A DNA stretch of 64,000 nt from NCBI GenBank assembly GCA_017461425.1, contig JAFTXY010000012.1:62001-126000 (forward strand), written 5' to 3'. A program made the translations under genes and the position numbers. The notes beneath the pieces are model-generated. The model saw only the letters and a program-made list of their open reading frames with translations, was not told where the DNA came from and did not search any database. Position 1 is the stretch's first letter. Each line of letters begins with the position of its first letter. Shown one piece after another: positions 30,035-37,941 of the stretch. This DNA is from Candidatus Gastranaerophilales bacterium. Its GTDB lineage: Bacteria; Cyanobacteriota; Vampirovibrionia; Gastranaerophilales; Gastranaerophilaceae.

Positions 30035-30066
30035 AAACGAGGCCTAATTTTCATTAAGCCTCGTTT
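30035..30066 (-). terminator. Terminator or attenuator between adhE and rex
   Basis: AAACGAGGC/GCCTCGTTT stem (30058-30066 with 30035-30043, loop side partly paired) is followed on the minus strand by TTTTTTAT. The rex ATG begins only 15 bases after the stem, so rex depends on readthrough unless a promoter is hidden in the hairpin. Confidence 0.75.
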
Positions 30067-30080
30067 AATTGAGTTATAAA

Positions 30081-32732
30081 TTAAACTACACCGTTGAATG
30101 CATCAATGTATAGTTGTTTCATATCATCCATGATTGGATATACTGGGTTAGCACCAGTACATTGGTCATCGAATGCTAATTCAACCATTTTGTCAAGATT
30201 TGCGTAGAAGTCTTCTTCAGAAACTCCGAAATCTTTGATTGAATTTGGAAGTTCAACGTCTTTCATTAAATCATCAACTGCTTTTAATAACAATTGAGTT
30301 TTTTCTTCATTTGAATTACCACCCAATTTTAATTCATCTGCAATTTGAGCATATCTTTCAACTGCACATGGGAATTTGTATTGAGGGAATGTAGCTTGTT
30401 TTTTAGGACAATCAGTTGCGTTATATTTAATAACTTGTCTGATTAATAACGCATTAGCTACACCGTGTGGAATGTGGAACATTGCACCTAATTTGTGAGC
30501 CATAGAGTGGCATAATCCTAAGAAAGAGTTAGCAAATGCCATAGCAGCAATTGTTGCAGCATAGTGCATTTTTTCTCTTGCGATTGGATCATTAGCACCT
30601 TCGTGGTATGAACGTCCTAAGTATTTGAATACTAATTTAATTGCTTCTAAAGCGTTTGAATTAGTAAAATTAGTAGCCATACAAGATACATAAGCTTCAA
30701 TTGCGTGTACTAGAGCGTCAATACCAGAAGCAGAAGTTAAGCCTTTTGGCATACCATCAACAAAGTTTGGATCAACAATTGCCATATTAGGTGTTAGAGC
30801 ATAATCTGCAATTGCATATTTAACTCCAGATTTATCATCTGTAATGATTGAGAATGGAGTTACTTCTGAACCTGTACCAGATGTTGTTGGAATAGCAACC
30901 ATAAGAGCTTTTTTACCAAGTTCTGGAAGTTGGCAAATTCTTTTTCTGATATCCATAAATCTCATAGCGATATCTTCAAATACTGTGTCTGGTTGTTCAT
31001 ATCTTAACCATAAAATTTTAGCAGCATCCATAGGAGAACCACCACCAAGAGCGATAATTACGTCTGGTTCAAATGGTTTCATAATTGCATATGCTTCTTC
31101 GATTGTTGATAGAGTTGGGTCTGGTTTAACATCAAAGAATACTTCATGATCAATTCCGATTTCATCTAAAACTTTAGTTACTTGTTCACAAGCACCTGAG
31201 TTAAATAAAAATCTATCTGTAACGATGAATGCTTTTTTTCTACCTTGTAATTCTCTTAAAGCTAAATCAGTAGCACCACGTTTGAAGTATACTTTTTGTG
31301 GAACTTTAAACCAAAGCATATTTTCTCTCCTTTCAGCAACTCTTTTATAGTTTAATAGGTCTCTAACCCCTACGTTACCAGAAACAGAGTTTTTACCCCA
31401 TGAACCGCAACCTAGAGTTAAAGATGGTTCCATACGGAAGTTGTATAAATCACCAATACCGCCTTGAGAAGAAGGTTGGTTGATTAATACACGGCAAGCA
31501 GGCATTTTTTGAGCATAAGCATCAATTCTGTCTTTTTTACGTTCATCTGTATATAAAACAGCAGTGTGACCTGCGCCACCACGAGAAACTAAGTAATATG
31601 CTTTTTCAGATGCATCTTCAAAATCAGATGCTTTATACATAGCAAGAATTGGAGAAAGTTTTTCTCTTGAGAATGGATCTTCCCAATCAACAACAGCTCT
31701 TTCGCCGATTAATACTTTTGCGTTTACATCTACATCGAAACCAGCCATTTTTGCAATATCATGCGCTGATTGACCAACGATTTTTGGGTGAGCTGTTTTT
31801 CTAGCTGGGTCAATAAATTCGAAATCAACTAATTGTTGCATTTCTTTATCGCTCATTAAGTGAGCACCACGGTATGCAAATTCTTTTTTAACTTCTTCAT
31901 AAACAGAATCAACGATAATTACAGATTGTTCAGAAGCACAAATCATACCATTATCAAATGTTTTTGACATAAGAATTGAAGAAACTGCCATTTTAATATC
32001 AGCTGTTTCGTCAATAACAACAGCAGTATTACCAGGGCCAACACCTAAAGCAGGGTTACCTGAAGAATATGCTGCAGTAACCATACCAGGACCACCTGTA
32101 GCTAGGATACAAGAGATTTTTTTGTGTTTCATTAATTGTCCTGATAATTCCATGCCTAATTTTGGATTAGCTGCTTCTGCTTCTGGATCCATTTCAATCC
32201 ATCCAATGATATCTTTTGGAGCACCAGCTTCAACAGCAGCTTCAAGAACAATTCTTGCAGCTTCAATTGTACAATTTTTTGCTCTTGGGTGTGGTGAAAA
32301 TACGATACCATTTCTTGTTTTTAATGCAATTAATGATTTGAAAATTGCAGTTGAAGTTGGGTTTGTAGTTGGGATAACGCCAGCTAAAACACCTAATGGT
32401 TCAGCAACGATTTTAACACCGTTTGCTTTATCATCATCTACAACGCCACAAGTTTTAGTATTTTTGTGTTTGTTGTAAATGTATTCTGCTGCATAGTGGT
32501 TTTTAATAATTTTATCTTCCACAATGCCCATTCCAGTTTCTTTTCTTGCCATTTTTGCAAGAGGAATACGAGCTTTGTCTGCTGCAGTTGCTGCTGCTTT
32601 GAAGATTTTATCTACTTGTTCTTGAGAAAAAGTAGAAAATTCTTTTTGAGCGGCTACAACTCTGTCAATTAGCTCGTCTAGTTGTTCAGCAGAGCTAATC
32701 AAACCTGTTTTGATTTCTTCAGTAGCTGTCAT
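30081..32732 (-). CDS. adhE: Bifunctional acetaldehyde-CoA/alcohol dehydrogenase
   Basis: The 883-residue fusion converts acetyl-CoA to acetaldehyde and then ethanol, regenerating NAD+. The N-terminal half is an aldehyde dehydrogenase with the catalytic cysteine in FDNGMICASEQSVII and VGPGNTAVVIDE nearby. After a linker around residue 450, the iron-dependent alcohol dehydrogenase half has GGGSPMDAAKILW, TTSGTGSEVTPFSIITD and the iron-binding histidines of HAIEAYVS and HSMAHKLGAMFHIPHG. AdhE forms spirosomes in other bacteria. A consensus promoter lies upstream and rex downstream. The leader has AAAAGGAGATATA before the ATG, a good ribosome-binding site. Confidence 0.97.
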   Translation of the reverse strand: MTATEEIKTGLISSAEQLDELIDRVVAAQKEFSTFSQEQVDKIFKAAATAADKARIPLAKMARKETGMGIVEDKIIKNHYAAEYIYNKHKNTKTCGVVDDDKANGVKIVAEPLGVLAGVIPTTNPTSTAIFKSLIALKTRNGIVFSPHPRAKNCTIEAARIVLEAAVEAGAPKDIIGWIEMDPEAEAANPKLGMELSGQLMKHKKISCILATGGPGMVTAAYSSGNPALGVGPGNTAVVIDETADIKMAVSSILMSKTFDNGMICASEQSVIIVDSVYEEVKKEFAYRGAHLMSDKEMQQLVDFEFIDPARKTAHPKIVGQSAHDIAKMAGFDVDVNAKVLIGERAVVDWEDPFSREKLSPILAMYKASDFEDASEKAYYLVSRGGAGHTAVLYTDERKKDRIDAYAQKMPACRVLINQPSSQGGIGDLYNFRMEPSLTLGCGSWGKNSVSGNVGVRDLLNYKRVAERRENMLWFKVPQKVYFKRGATDLALRELQGRKKAFIVTDRFLFNSGACEQVTKVLDEIGIDHEVFFDVKPDPTLSTIEEAYAIMKPFEPDVIIALGGGSPMDAAKILWLRYEQPDTVFEDIAMRFMDIRKRICQLPELGKKALMVAIPTTSGTGSEVTPFSIITDDKSGVKYAIADYALTPNMAIVDPNFVDGMPKGLTSASGIDALVHAIEAYVSCMATNFTNSNALEAIKLVFKYLGRSYHEGANDPIAREKMHYAATIAAMAFANSFLGLCHSMAHKLGAMFHIPHGVANALLIRQVIKYNATDCPKKQATFPQYKFPCAVERYAQIADELKLGGNSNEEKTQLLLKAVDDLMKDVELPNSIKDFGVSEEDFYANLDKMVELAFDDQCTGANPVYPIMDDMKQLYIDAFNGVV

Positions 32733-32771
32733 ATTTTATATCTCCTTTTCGTGATAAAAATCTCTATTTAA

Positions 32772-32799
32772 ATTTTACATCATAATTAATTAATGTCAA
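32772..32799 (-). promoter_or_regulatory. adhE promoter
   Basis: On the minus strand: perfect TTGACA (plus 32794-32799), 16-base spacer, TAAAAT (plus 32772-32777). It is one of the strongest promoter matches in the window. A TTGTGA half-site similar to Rex operators lies at 32826-32831, outside it, but no full inverted Rex site is seen. Confidence 0.75.
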
Positions 32800-32818
32800 T
32801 CAAACACTTAATATAGTT

Positions 32819-32847
32819 TTGTTATTTGTGAATTTTTGATGTATTTT
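32819..32847 (+). promoter_or_regulatory. Leaderless promoter of the TOPRIM gene
   Basis: TTGTTA (32819-32824), 17-base spacer, TATTTT (32842-32847), then 6 bases to ATG 32854. This decides between that ATG and the upstream TTG/ATG pair at 32836-32841. Confidence 0.6.
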
Positions 32848-32853
32848 ATTTTT

Positions 32854-33816
32854 ATGAAATATAAATTAATCCCAAATAATTATCTTCCGACAATTCTAGA
32901 TAGATTAACTCGCTTTGAACCGGCTTGTGTTCGATATAAAAGAGTTTTTGATGATATAATAAATAAATTCCTATTGGATGAAAAATTAAAAAATCTTACC
33001 CTTGATGAAGAAATACAAATTGTACAAGATATTCTAAATGCTTCCTTAGAGCCTATATCCAATAATTTTAACCCTGATATTTTATTTAAAATTGAGGATT
33101 TATACTTTAATAAAAATGAATTATCTTATCAATACCTATCGAGTCGAATTGATTTAAAAAAAATATTTGATAATATCCAAAATAAAGAAAAATTACCAAT
33201 AAATTGTAAATGGCTTGAAGATTGTTCAAGTTTAGAAAAATTATATTTAAACCGTCATGAACTAGGTTTATTATATCCTATTGAAAAAATTATTTTATGC
33301 GAAGGTCAAACTGAATATGTGCTTTTAGATACAATATTTAGTTTATTTGATATTAATCTTAATAAGCTTGGAGTTATGGTTATACAAGCAGGCGGAAAAA
33401 ATCAAGTAGCAAGAAAATACTATTCTATGCTTGAATATGTAAAACTTCCCTTTTTTATCTTGCTTGATAAAGATGCTATTGAGATCAAGGGCTTAATTAA
33501 CCCAAAATTAAGAGAAGATGATATTATTCACCTTATAAAAAGCGGTGAATTTGAGGATTTAATACCAATCAATATTTTATTAAAAACAATAAATTATATC
33601 CATAAAAACGAATATAACTGCAATTTTGACGACTTTAATAATTCAATTTCAATGGTTGAAAACCTTGAAAACATCTATAAGAAATATGGTTTTGGCGAAT
33701 TTAAAAAGGCTCAATTTGCGCAAAATTTAAAAGAATATATCTCGCTATATTGTACAAAAAACGATTTCGTTAATAGCGAAATAAACGAGATAGTTAGCGC
33801 TTTACATATCAAATAA
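32854..33816 (+). CDS. Stand-alone TOPRIM-domain protein (OLD nuclease-like)
   Basis: The 320-residue protein has an all-alpha N-terminal half without recognised motifs. A TOPRIM domain follows (about residues 150-215): the catalytic glutamate in KIILCEGQTEYVLLD and the DxD in FFILLDKDAIEIKG. This resembles the C-terminal nuclease of OLD-family proteins, but no ABC ATPase motif is present in the protein or next door. Its target could be DNA or RNA; a role in defence or repair is possible but unproven. The preferred start is the third possible start codon because of the -10 spacing. A leaderless epimerase gene follows 19 bases downstream. Confidence 0.7.
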   Translation: MKYKLIPNNYLPTILDRLTRFEPACVRYKRVFDDIINKFLLDEKLKNLTLDEEIQIVQDILNASLEPISNNFNPDILFKIEDLYFNKNELSYQYLSSRIDLKKIFDNIQNKEKLPINCKWLEDCSSLEKLYLNRHELGLLYPIEKIILCEGQTEYVLLDTIFSLFDINLNKLGVMVIQAGGKNQVARKYYSMLEYVKLPFFILLDKDAIEIKGLINPKLREDDIIHLIKSGEFEDLIPINILLKTINYIHKNEYNCNFDDFNNSISMVENLENIYKKYGFGEFKKAQFAQNLKEYISLYCTKNDFVNSEINEIVSALHIK

Positions 33817-33829
33817 AAGTAAATAAAAT
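33801..33829 (+). promoter_or_regulatory. Leaderless promoter of the SDR gene
   Basis: TTTACA (33801-33806, inside the end of the TOPRIM gene), 17-base spacer, TAAAAT (33824-33829), 6 bases, ATG 33836. Spacing is ideal and there is no Shine-Dalgarno. Confidence 0.65.
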
Positions 33830-33835
33830 AGTATT

Positions 33836-34723
33836 ATGAATAAAATCTTAATTACTGGGGTAGCAGGTTTTTTAGGAAGCAATCTTGCTAAAAAATTATT
33901 AGAAGATGACAACAATTTAATCTTTGGGTTAGATAATTTAGCATATTCAAAAATGACAAACATCTATCCCTTGTTAAAAAGTGATAGATTTAACTTTATT
34001 GAAGCAAATTTATTATCAGATAACATTACTCATTTTTGCGATTGCGTATATCATATGGCAGGATGCGGTGATGATAGTGCATATTTTGATAATAAATACG
34101 ATTTCACAATTGATACAATTAAAATTACAAACAACATTTTAAATTATGCATCATCTTGCGGCTCTAAAATAATTATACCTGTATCATATGTTGATTATTC
34201 GCCCCATAATAATCAATTTTTTATTAAATACGATACTTCAAGATTAATTCAAGATTTAGTCCAAGAATATTCGATTAATCATCACCTAGATTGCAAAATT
34301 GCCAAAATAACAACGGGGTATGGTGAAAACATGAATAATGATGATAACCGTTTTATTTCAAAAACAATCATTAGTGCATTTAATAATGAAACTATTAAAA
34401 TAGATTATGATAGAAGTGATTATTTTACTTTTAGTGCTGATATAACAAACGCATTAATTGCAATTATGAATACGTATTGCGATAGAAATGTTATCGAAAT
34501 TTCTCAACCTAATTTGCATTTAAAATCAGATATTGCAAAACTAATTATCAATTTTACCAAATCAAAATCGCAACTTAAAATATTAAATCAGGAAATTTAT
34601 CACCCATCATACAAGCCAAACATTCAAACTTTAAACAATGAGATTAATTTTAGATGTTCAGTTCCTATTTTAGAAGGTATGAATAGAACAATTAATTATT
34701 TTAAAAAAATTTATTTTAGCTAA
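33836..34723 (+). CDS. NAD-dependent epimerase/dehydratase-like SDR with altered active site
   Basis: The 295-residue protein is an extended SDR of the sugar-nucleotide epimerase/dehydratase type. It has the N-terminal GVAGFLGSNLAKKLLE (GxxGxxG) and LDNL, a CVYHMAGCGDDS strand end, and the C-terminal substrate-side region. The catalytic YxxxK is replaced: the best alignment is KYDTSRLIQD, giving YxxxR. The usual Ser/Thr also lies in an unusual VSYVDYS context. It may therefore be a non-catalytic or changed enzyme. It is a distant relative of the intact UXS-like gene at 49357. Confidence 0.75.
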   Translation: MNKILITGVAGFLGSNLAKKLLEDDNNLIFGLDNLAYSKMTNIYPLLKSDRFNFIEANLLSDNITHFCDCVYHMAGCGDDSAYFDNKYDFTIDTIKITNNILNYASSCGSKIIIPVSYVDYSPHNNQFFIKYDTSRLIQDLVQEYSINHHLDCKIAKITTGYGENMNNDDNRFISKTIISAFNNETIKIDYDRSDYFTFSADITNALIAIMNTYCDRNVIEISQPNLHLKSDIAKLIINFTKSKSQLKILNQEIYHPSYKPNIQTLNNEINFRCSVPILEGMNRTINYFKKIYFS

Positions 34724-34731
34724 ATTAATTT

Positions 34732-34765
34732 AAGTGTAAACACTAAACTCGATTGTTTTCGGGTA
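34732..34765. repeat. 34-bp direct repeat, copy 1
   Basis: Begins AAGTGTAAACACT (itself an inverted repeat AGTGT-AA-ACACT) and ends GTTTTCGGGTA. It is identical to 34835-34868, 103 bp away. Confidence 0.95.
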
Positions 34766-34772
34766 CGGTTTC

Positions 34773-34803
34773 ATATAACAAAAGTTCAACACTTTTGTTA
34801 TAT
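34773..34803. repeat. 12-bp inverted repeat (hairpin) between the 34-bp repeats
   Basis: Perfect arms ATATAACAAAAG (34773-34784) and CTTTTGTTATAT (34792-34803) with a 7-base loop. The T-tract after it is weak, so a structural role is as likely as termination. Confidence 0.7.
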
Positions 34804-34834
34804 TTCACACACCTTTGCCCTCAAACATCTCGTC

Positions 34835-34868
34835 AAGTGTAAACACTAAACTCGATTGTTTTCGGGTA
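34835..34868. repeat. 34-bp direct repeat, copy 2
   Basis: Identical to 34732-34765. It directly abuts the A-tract of the minus-strand terminator at 34876-34893. Confidence 0.95.
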
Positions 34869-34869
34869 T

Positions 34870-34970
34870 AAAAAAAATTCCCCGAGGGGAATTATTCTAC
34901 TTTGTACATAGAAAGGAAGGAAAGGTTAGGAAAAATGTAGGTGTGTGTAAATTTCTATACTCTACCTTTT
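34870..34970 (-). ncRNA. Candidate small RNA with a pyrimidine-rich anti-Shine-Dalgarno stretch
   Basis: On the minus strand TATAAT (plus 34977-34982) would start an RNA at about 34970 that ends at the terminator 34876-34893, about 100 nt. Its middle reads TTTTTCCTAACCTTTCCTT and continues CCTTTC, complementary to GGAAAGGAAGG-type ribosome-binding sites. No start codon with a sensible frame is present. Inferred from promoter, terminator and composition. Confidence 0.45.
34876..34893 (-). terminator. Strong intrinsic terminator on the minus strand
   Basis: Perfect stem AATTCCCC/GGGGAATT (34876-34883 and 34886-34893), preceded by seven or more As on the plus strand, which read as a U-tract on the minus strand. 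No minus-strand protein gene lies upstream of it, so it implies an RNA gene. Confidence 0.75.
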
Positions 34971-34987
34971 AATAACATTATATAAAA

Positions 34988-35008
34988 GGTATATATTATA
35001 TATATACC
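34988..35008. promoter_or_regulatory. Palindrome upstream of the candidate small RNA
   Basis: GGTATATA (34988-34995) and TATATACC (35001-35008) form an 8-bp inverted repeat with a 5-base centre. It lies just upstream of the minus-strand TATAAT, overlapping the expected -35, so it may be an operator. Confidence 0.35.
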
Positions 35009-35182
35009 AATATTCAAATAAAAATAACTTCAAAATTTAAATTTTTAATGTTTTTAACAATTGTTAATATTAATTTATACACTTAATAGACTATGTCTAT
35101 ATTTTAGGCTATTTTAATAGCTTTTTACAAATAGTATTTATTACACTTAAAAAACCCTGAAAAACATTTCTATAATTGCATC

Positions 35183-35211
35183 TTGAGGGGTCTTGAGGTT
35201 TGTGTTATAAT
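35183..35211 (+). promoter_or_regulatory. Promoter of the NAGPA-like gene
   Basis: TTGAGG (35183-35188), 17-base spacer, TATAAT (35206-35211), giving a leader of about 29 bases before ATG 35247. Confidence 0.7.
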
Positions 35212-35246
35212 AGTAGTAGAGCATACTAGGTAATACGGTACGATAT

Positions 35247-36554
35247 ATGATAAATTCATCAACAAGTGAATATTATCGTAATTATCATGGCGCTTATCTT
35301 TGCGAATATCTAAAATCCACTAATAAGCAGGATAAATGCCTCAAGACGATATTATCTATTTTTATTGTTACTCTATTAATTGCTTCTATAATAATCGCTA
35401 AACCAATTTTTGCGCTAGAAAACACAAATGAAATTAAGCTTGCTAATACAGAAAATTCAATTTACATACAGAAAAACTTTGAAGAAAATATTAAAAACAA
35501 ATACCCTGGTTCTTATATTAATTTCCCAACAAAAGGTGTGGCTCATATAAAACAGGTCAAATATATAAACTCAAAGCCAATTAAAATAAATATAGTTGAA
35601 TTAAACACAAAAGTTAATCCAAATTTAAAAATAAAACCCCAAATAGCAAGCAAAAAATTAAATTCTAAAACAACTGTACGCAGAATAGCACAAAAAGAGC
35701 AAGCAATAATCGCAATAAACGGTGGATTTTTTAAGCCTCAAACAGGAGTTCCTTTAGGCGCTTTAATGATAGATGGAGAAGTATTATCTGGACCAATCTT
35801 TAACAGGGTCGGAATTGCAATTTTCGAAAAGAGAAATGAAACTAATTTTATGATGGATAAAATAAGCTTTGATATTAAAGCTCTTACAAAAAATTTAACC
35901 ATTAATATAGATAATATTAATCAGCCAAGAATGCTTTCAACCCACACTTTAATATACACATCCGTTTGGGGTGATTTTTCGCCAATTGCCCCAAAATACG
36001 GATATAATATGCTGATTAGAAATGGTGAAATTCTTAAAATCTCTGCAAATCCAATAAAATTGGATAAAAATGACTATGTAATTCAGGCACCTAAAGAAAT
36101 TATCTCAAAATTAGCTAAAAATAATAAAAAAATTAATATAGAAATTAAATTACAAGAGCATTTAAAGGATGCTGATCATATTATCGGCGCTGGTCCTTAT
36201 TTGGTGAAAAATTCAGAAATTTATGTCGATTTTAAAGAACAGAAATTGCACGCAATTTCAGGCAAAAACCCAAGAAGTGCAATAGGATATAAAAATGATG
36301 GAACATTTATTATTGTGACAATTGATGGCAGAGAAAAAGCATCAGTTGGAATGACGTTATATGAATTAGCTAAATTGATGAAAAAATTGGACTGCGAATA
36401 TGCAATGAACTTTGATGGTGGTTCATCAAGTGCAATGTATGTTAAAGGCAAAATTGTTAATTCTGCAGTAAATAAAGAAGGAATAGCAGTTTCTAATGCA
36501 TTGGTTGTTAGTGAATTTAATCCAAATGAAATGCAATTATCAAGTCTTAATTAG
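35247..36554 (+). CDS. Phosphodiester glycosidase (NAGPA/DUF2233) family protein, membrane-anchored
   Basis: The 435-residue protein has a cytoplasmic N-terminal tail of about 33 residues and one membrane helix (TILSIFIVTLLIASIIIAKP). The extracytoplasmic domain matches the phosphodiester glycosidase family (N-acetylglucosamine-1-phosphodiester alpha-N-acetylglucosaminidase type): AIINGGFF-type motif IAINGGFFKPQTGVP, IGAGPYLVKN, NPRSAIGYKNDGTFIIVTID and the late AMNFDGGSSSAMYVKG. Such enzymes trim sugar phosphodiesters in envelope glycans. The 3' end overlaps the convergent nnrD by 8 bases. Confidence 0.88.
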   Translation: MINSSTSEYYRNYHGAYLCEYLKSTNKQDKCLKTILSIFIVTLLIASIIIAKPIFALENTNEIKLANTENSIYIQKNFEENIKNKYPGSYINFPTKGVAHIKQVKYINSKPIKINIVELNTKVNPNLKIKPQIASKKLNSKTTVRRIAQKEQAIIAINGGFFKPQTGVPLGALMIDGEVLSGPIFNRVGIAIFEKRNETNFMMDKISFDIKALTKNLTINIDNINQPRMLSTHTLIYTSVWGDFSPIAPKYGYNMLIRNGEILKISANPIKLDKNDYVIQAPKEIISKLAKNNKKINIEIKLQEHLKDADHIIGAGPYLVKNSEIYVDFKEQKLHAISGKNPRSAIGYKNDGTFIIVTIDGREKASVGMTLYELAKLMKKLDCEYAMNFDGGSSSAMYVKGKIVNSAVNKEGIAVSNALVVSEFNPNEMQLSSLN

Positions 36555-37449
36555 GTGATAAAACCGCTTTTAGTGCAAATGGAATATATTTAATTAAATC
36601 TGATGCTAAAACGCAATATTCCGTAAGTGATTTTGATGCAATTTCAGCAGCCAATCCGTGTAAAAATGTTGCGCAACATGCAGAAGTTTCTAATGATATT
36701 CCTTGTGCGCAAAATCCTGCTATCATACCTGTTAAAATATCGCCACTTCCTGCTTTAGCTAATGAAGAATTTCCTGTGTGATTTATGAAGATTTTGCCGC
36801 TTGGAACCGCAATCACTGTTTCATGTCCTTTTAAAAGAACAATACAATCATATTCTTTGCTTGCTTCCCAAGCCCATTTTGCTCTGTTCATTTGAATTTC
36901 TTGAACATCAACTCCCATCAAACGAGATAGCTCCATAGGATGAGGCGTAATAATCGAATTTAGTGGAAAATTAAATGCTTTTGCTTGAGCACAGGCATTA
37001 ATTGCATCAGCATCAATAATAATCGGAGTATACGAGTTTTTGTTTTTCTTTAGAAAATTTAAAACAAATTCATTAACTCCACCAATCAGATTTAACCCGC
37101 AACCAATTGATACAACATCGTAATTTGCGATAGCTGAGATGAATTTTATGGCATCTTTTGGAATAGTCCCATATGTTGACTGCCCTAAATCTAAATAAGT
37201 GACATCAGGAGTCTTAGAAGCCACTGTGTTAATTACATCTGAACAGCTTGCAAGCATACAATGTCCTGCTCCCACTTTTAGAGCAGATAGAGAGCTTAAA
37301 TAAGCAGCGCCTTGATATTGACTTGAACCAGCAATGTTTAAAACGTGTCCATAAGTCCCTTTATGGGAATTTTGAACTCTTTTTGGAAGCATGTTGAGAA
37401 TAACTTCTTTGCCTAACACTTGAATATCTGCTGAATGTGATGATGCCAT
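36547..37449 (-). CDS. nnrD: ADP-dependent NAD(P)H-hydrate dehydratase
   Basis: The 300-residue protein repairs hydrated NAD(P)H (NADHX). It corresponds to the C-terminal carbohydrate-kinase-like half of the E. coli YjeF/Nnr fusion; the N-terminal epimerase is absent here. Motifs include HKGTYGHVLNIAGSSQYQGA, AGHCMLAS, ITPHPMELSRLMG, CIVLLKGHETVIA and the catalytic/nucleotide motif NSSLAKAGSGDILTGMIAGF. It is the last gene of the leftward LPS-related operon, 14 bases after trmL. Confidence 0.92.
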   Translation of the reverse strand: MASSHSADIQVLGKEVILNMLPKRVQNSHKGTYGHVLNIAGSSQYQGAAYLSSLSALKVGAGHCMLASCSDVINTVASKTPDVTYLDLGQSTYGTIPKDAIKFISAIANYDVVSIGCGLNLIGGVNEFVLNFLKKNKNSYTPIIIDADAINACAQAKAFNFPLNSIITPHPMELSRLMGVDVQEIQMNRAKWAWEASKEYDCIVLLKGHETVIAVPSGKIFINHTGNSSLAKAGSGDILTGMIAGFCAQGISLETSACCATFLHGLAAEIASKSLTEYCVLASDLIKYIPFALKAVLSPN

Positions 37450-37463
37450 TAACTTATAAGCTC

Positions 37464-37934
37464 CTAATCTAAATTTATATTAAATTGTCTAAAAGCCTCG
37501 TATGCTGCTATTGCAACAGAATTTGAAAGATTTAGACTTCTGGTTTCTTTTTTCATTGGAATTGTGACGCAATTTTGCTTGTATTTATTTAAAATATCTT
37601 CTGGGATACCTCTTGATTCTGGTCCAAAGACCAAAAAGTCGCCCATAGAATAACTATTCTTAGTATATATCTTATCTGTTTTGGTTGTAAAGTAATAAAA
37701 TGATGATTCTGGATATAGTTTTAATAATTCATCCAAAGAATCTACTTTTTCAATTTCTAATTTATCCCAATAATCCAATCCTGCTCGTTTTAAATATTTG
37801 TCAGATAAAATAAAACCCAATCTTCCAACAAGATATAACTTAGCGCCCAAACAAGCGCATAATCTGGCTATATTACCTGTATTTTGAGGTATTTCTGGTT
37901 CATATAGGACAATATTTAAAAAATCAGATTTCAA
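37464..37934 (-). CDS. trmL: tRNA (cytidine/uridine-34-2'-O)-methyltransferase
   Basis: The 156-residue protein is a minimal SPOUT methyltransferase of the TrmL (YibK) type, methylating the wobble base of leucine tRNAs. Hallmarks are IVLYEPEIPQNTGNIARLCA at the start, LVGRLGF, then the knot motifs VFGPESRGIPEDIL and IPMKKETRSLNLSNSVAIAA. Length equals the family norm. It lies 7 bases after the phosphatidyltransferase gene and 14 before nnrD. Confidence 0.95.
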   Translation of the reverse strand: MKSDFLNIVLYEPEIPQNTGNIARLCACLGAKLYLVGRLGFILSDKYLKRAGLDYWDKLEIEKVDSLDELLKLYPESSFYYFTTKTDKIYTKNSYSMGDFLVFGPESRGIPEDILNKYKQNCVTIPMKKETRSLNLSNSVAIAAYEAFRQFNINLD

Positions 37935-37941
37935 TTTTCAC

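Larger units (their letters stand above)
34724..35246. other. Gene-free region with two 34-bp repeats, palindromes and a probable small RNA
   Basis: No protein gene is supported in these 523 bases. From left to right: 34-bp repeat, 12-bp hairpin, second repeat, a minus-strand terminator, a purine-rich stretch (34911-34935, pyrimidine-rich on the minus strand), a palindrome at 34988-35008, an AT-rich block, and the promoter of the NAGPA-like gene. Confidence 0.6.

Noticed and set aside
32819-32847. Full Rex operator between adhE and the TOPRIM gene
   Set aside because: Only a TTGTGA half-site (32826-32831) is present; no inverted partner at the expected spacing.
34732-34870. Fragment of 23S rRNA on the minus strand (words such as GAGGGCAAAGG and ATGAAACCGT)
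   Set aside because: Only short scattered words match from memory, not in a consistent order or spacing; coincidence is more likely.
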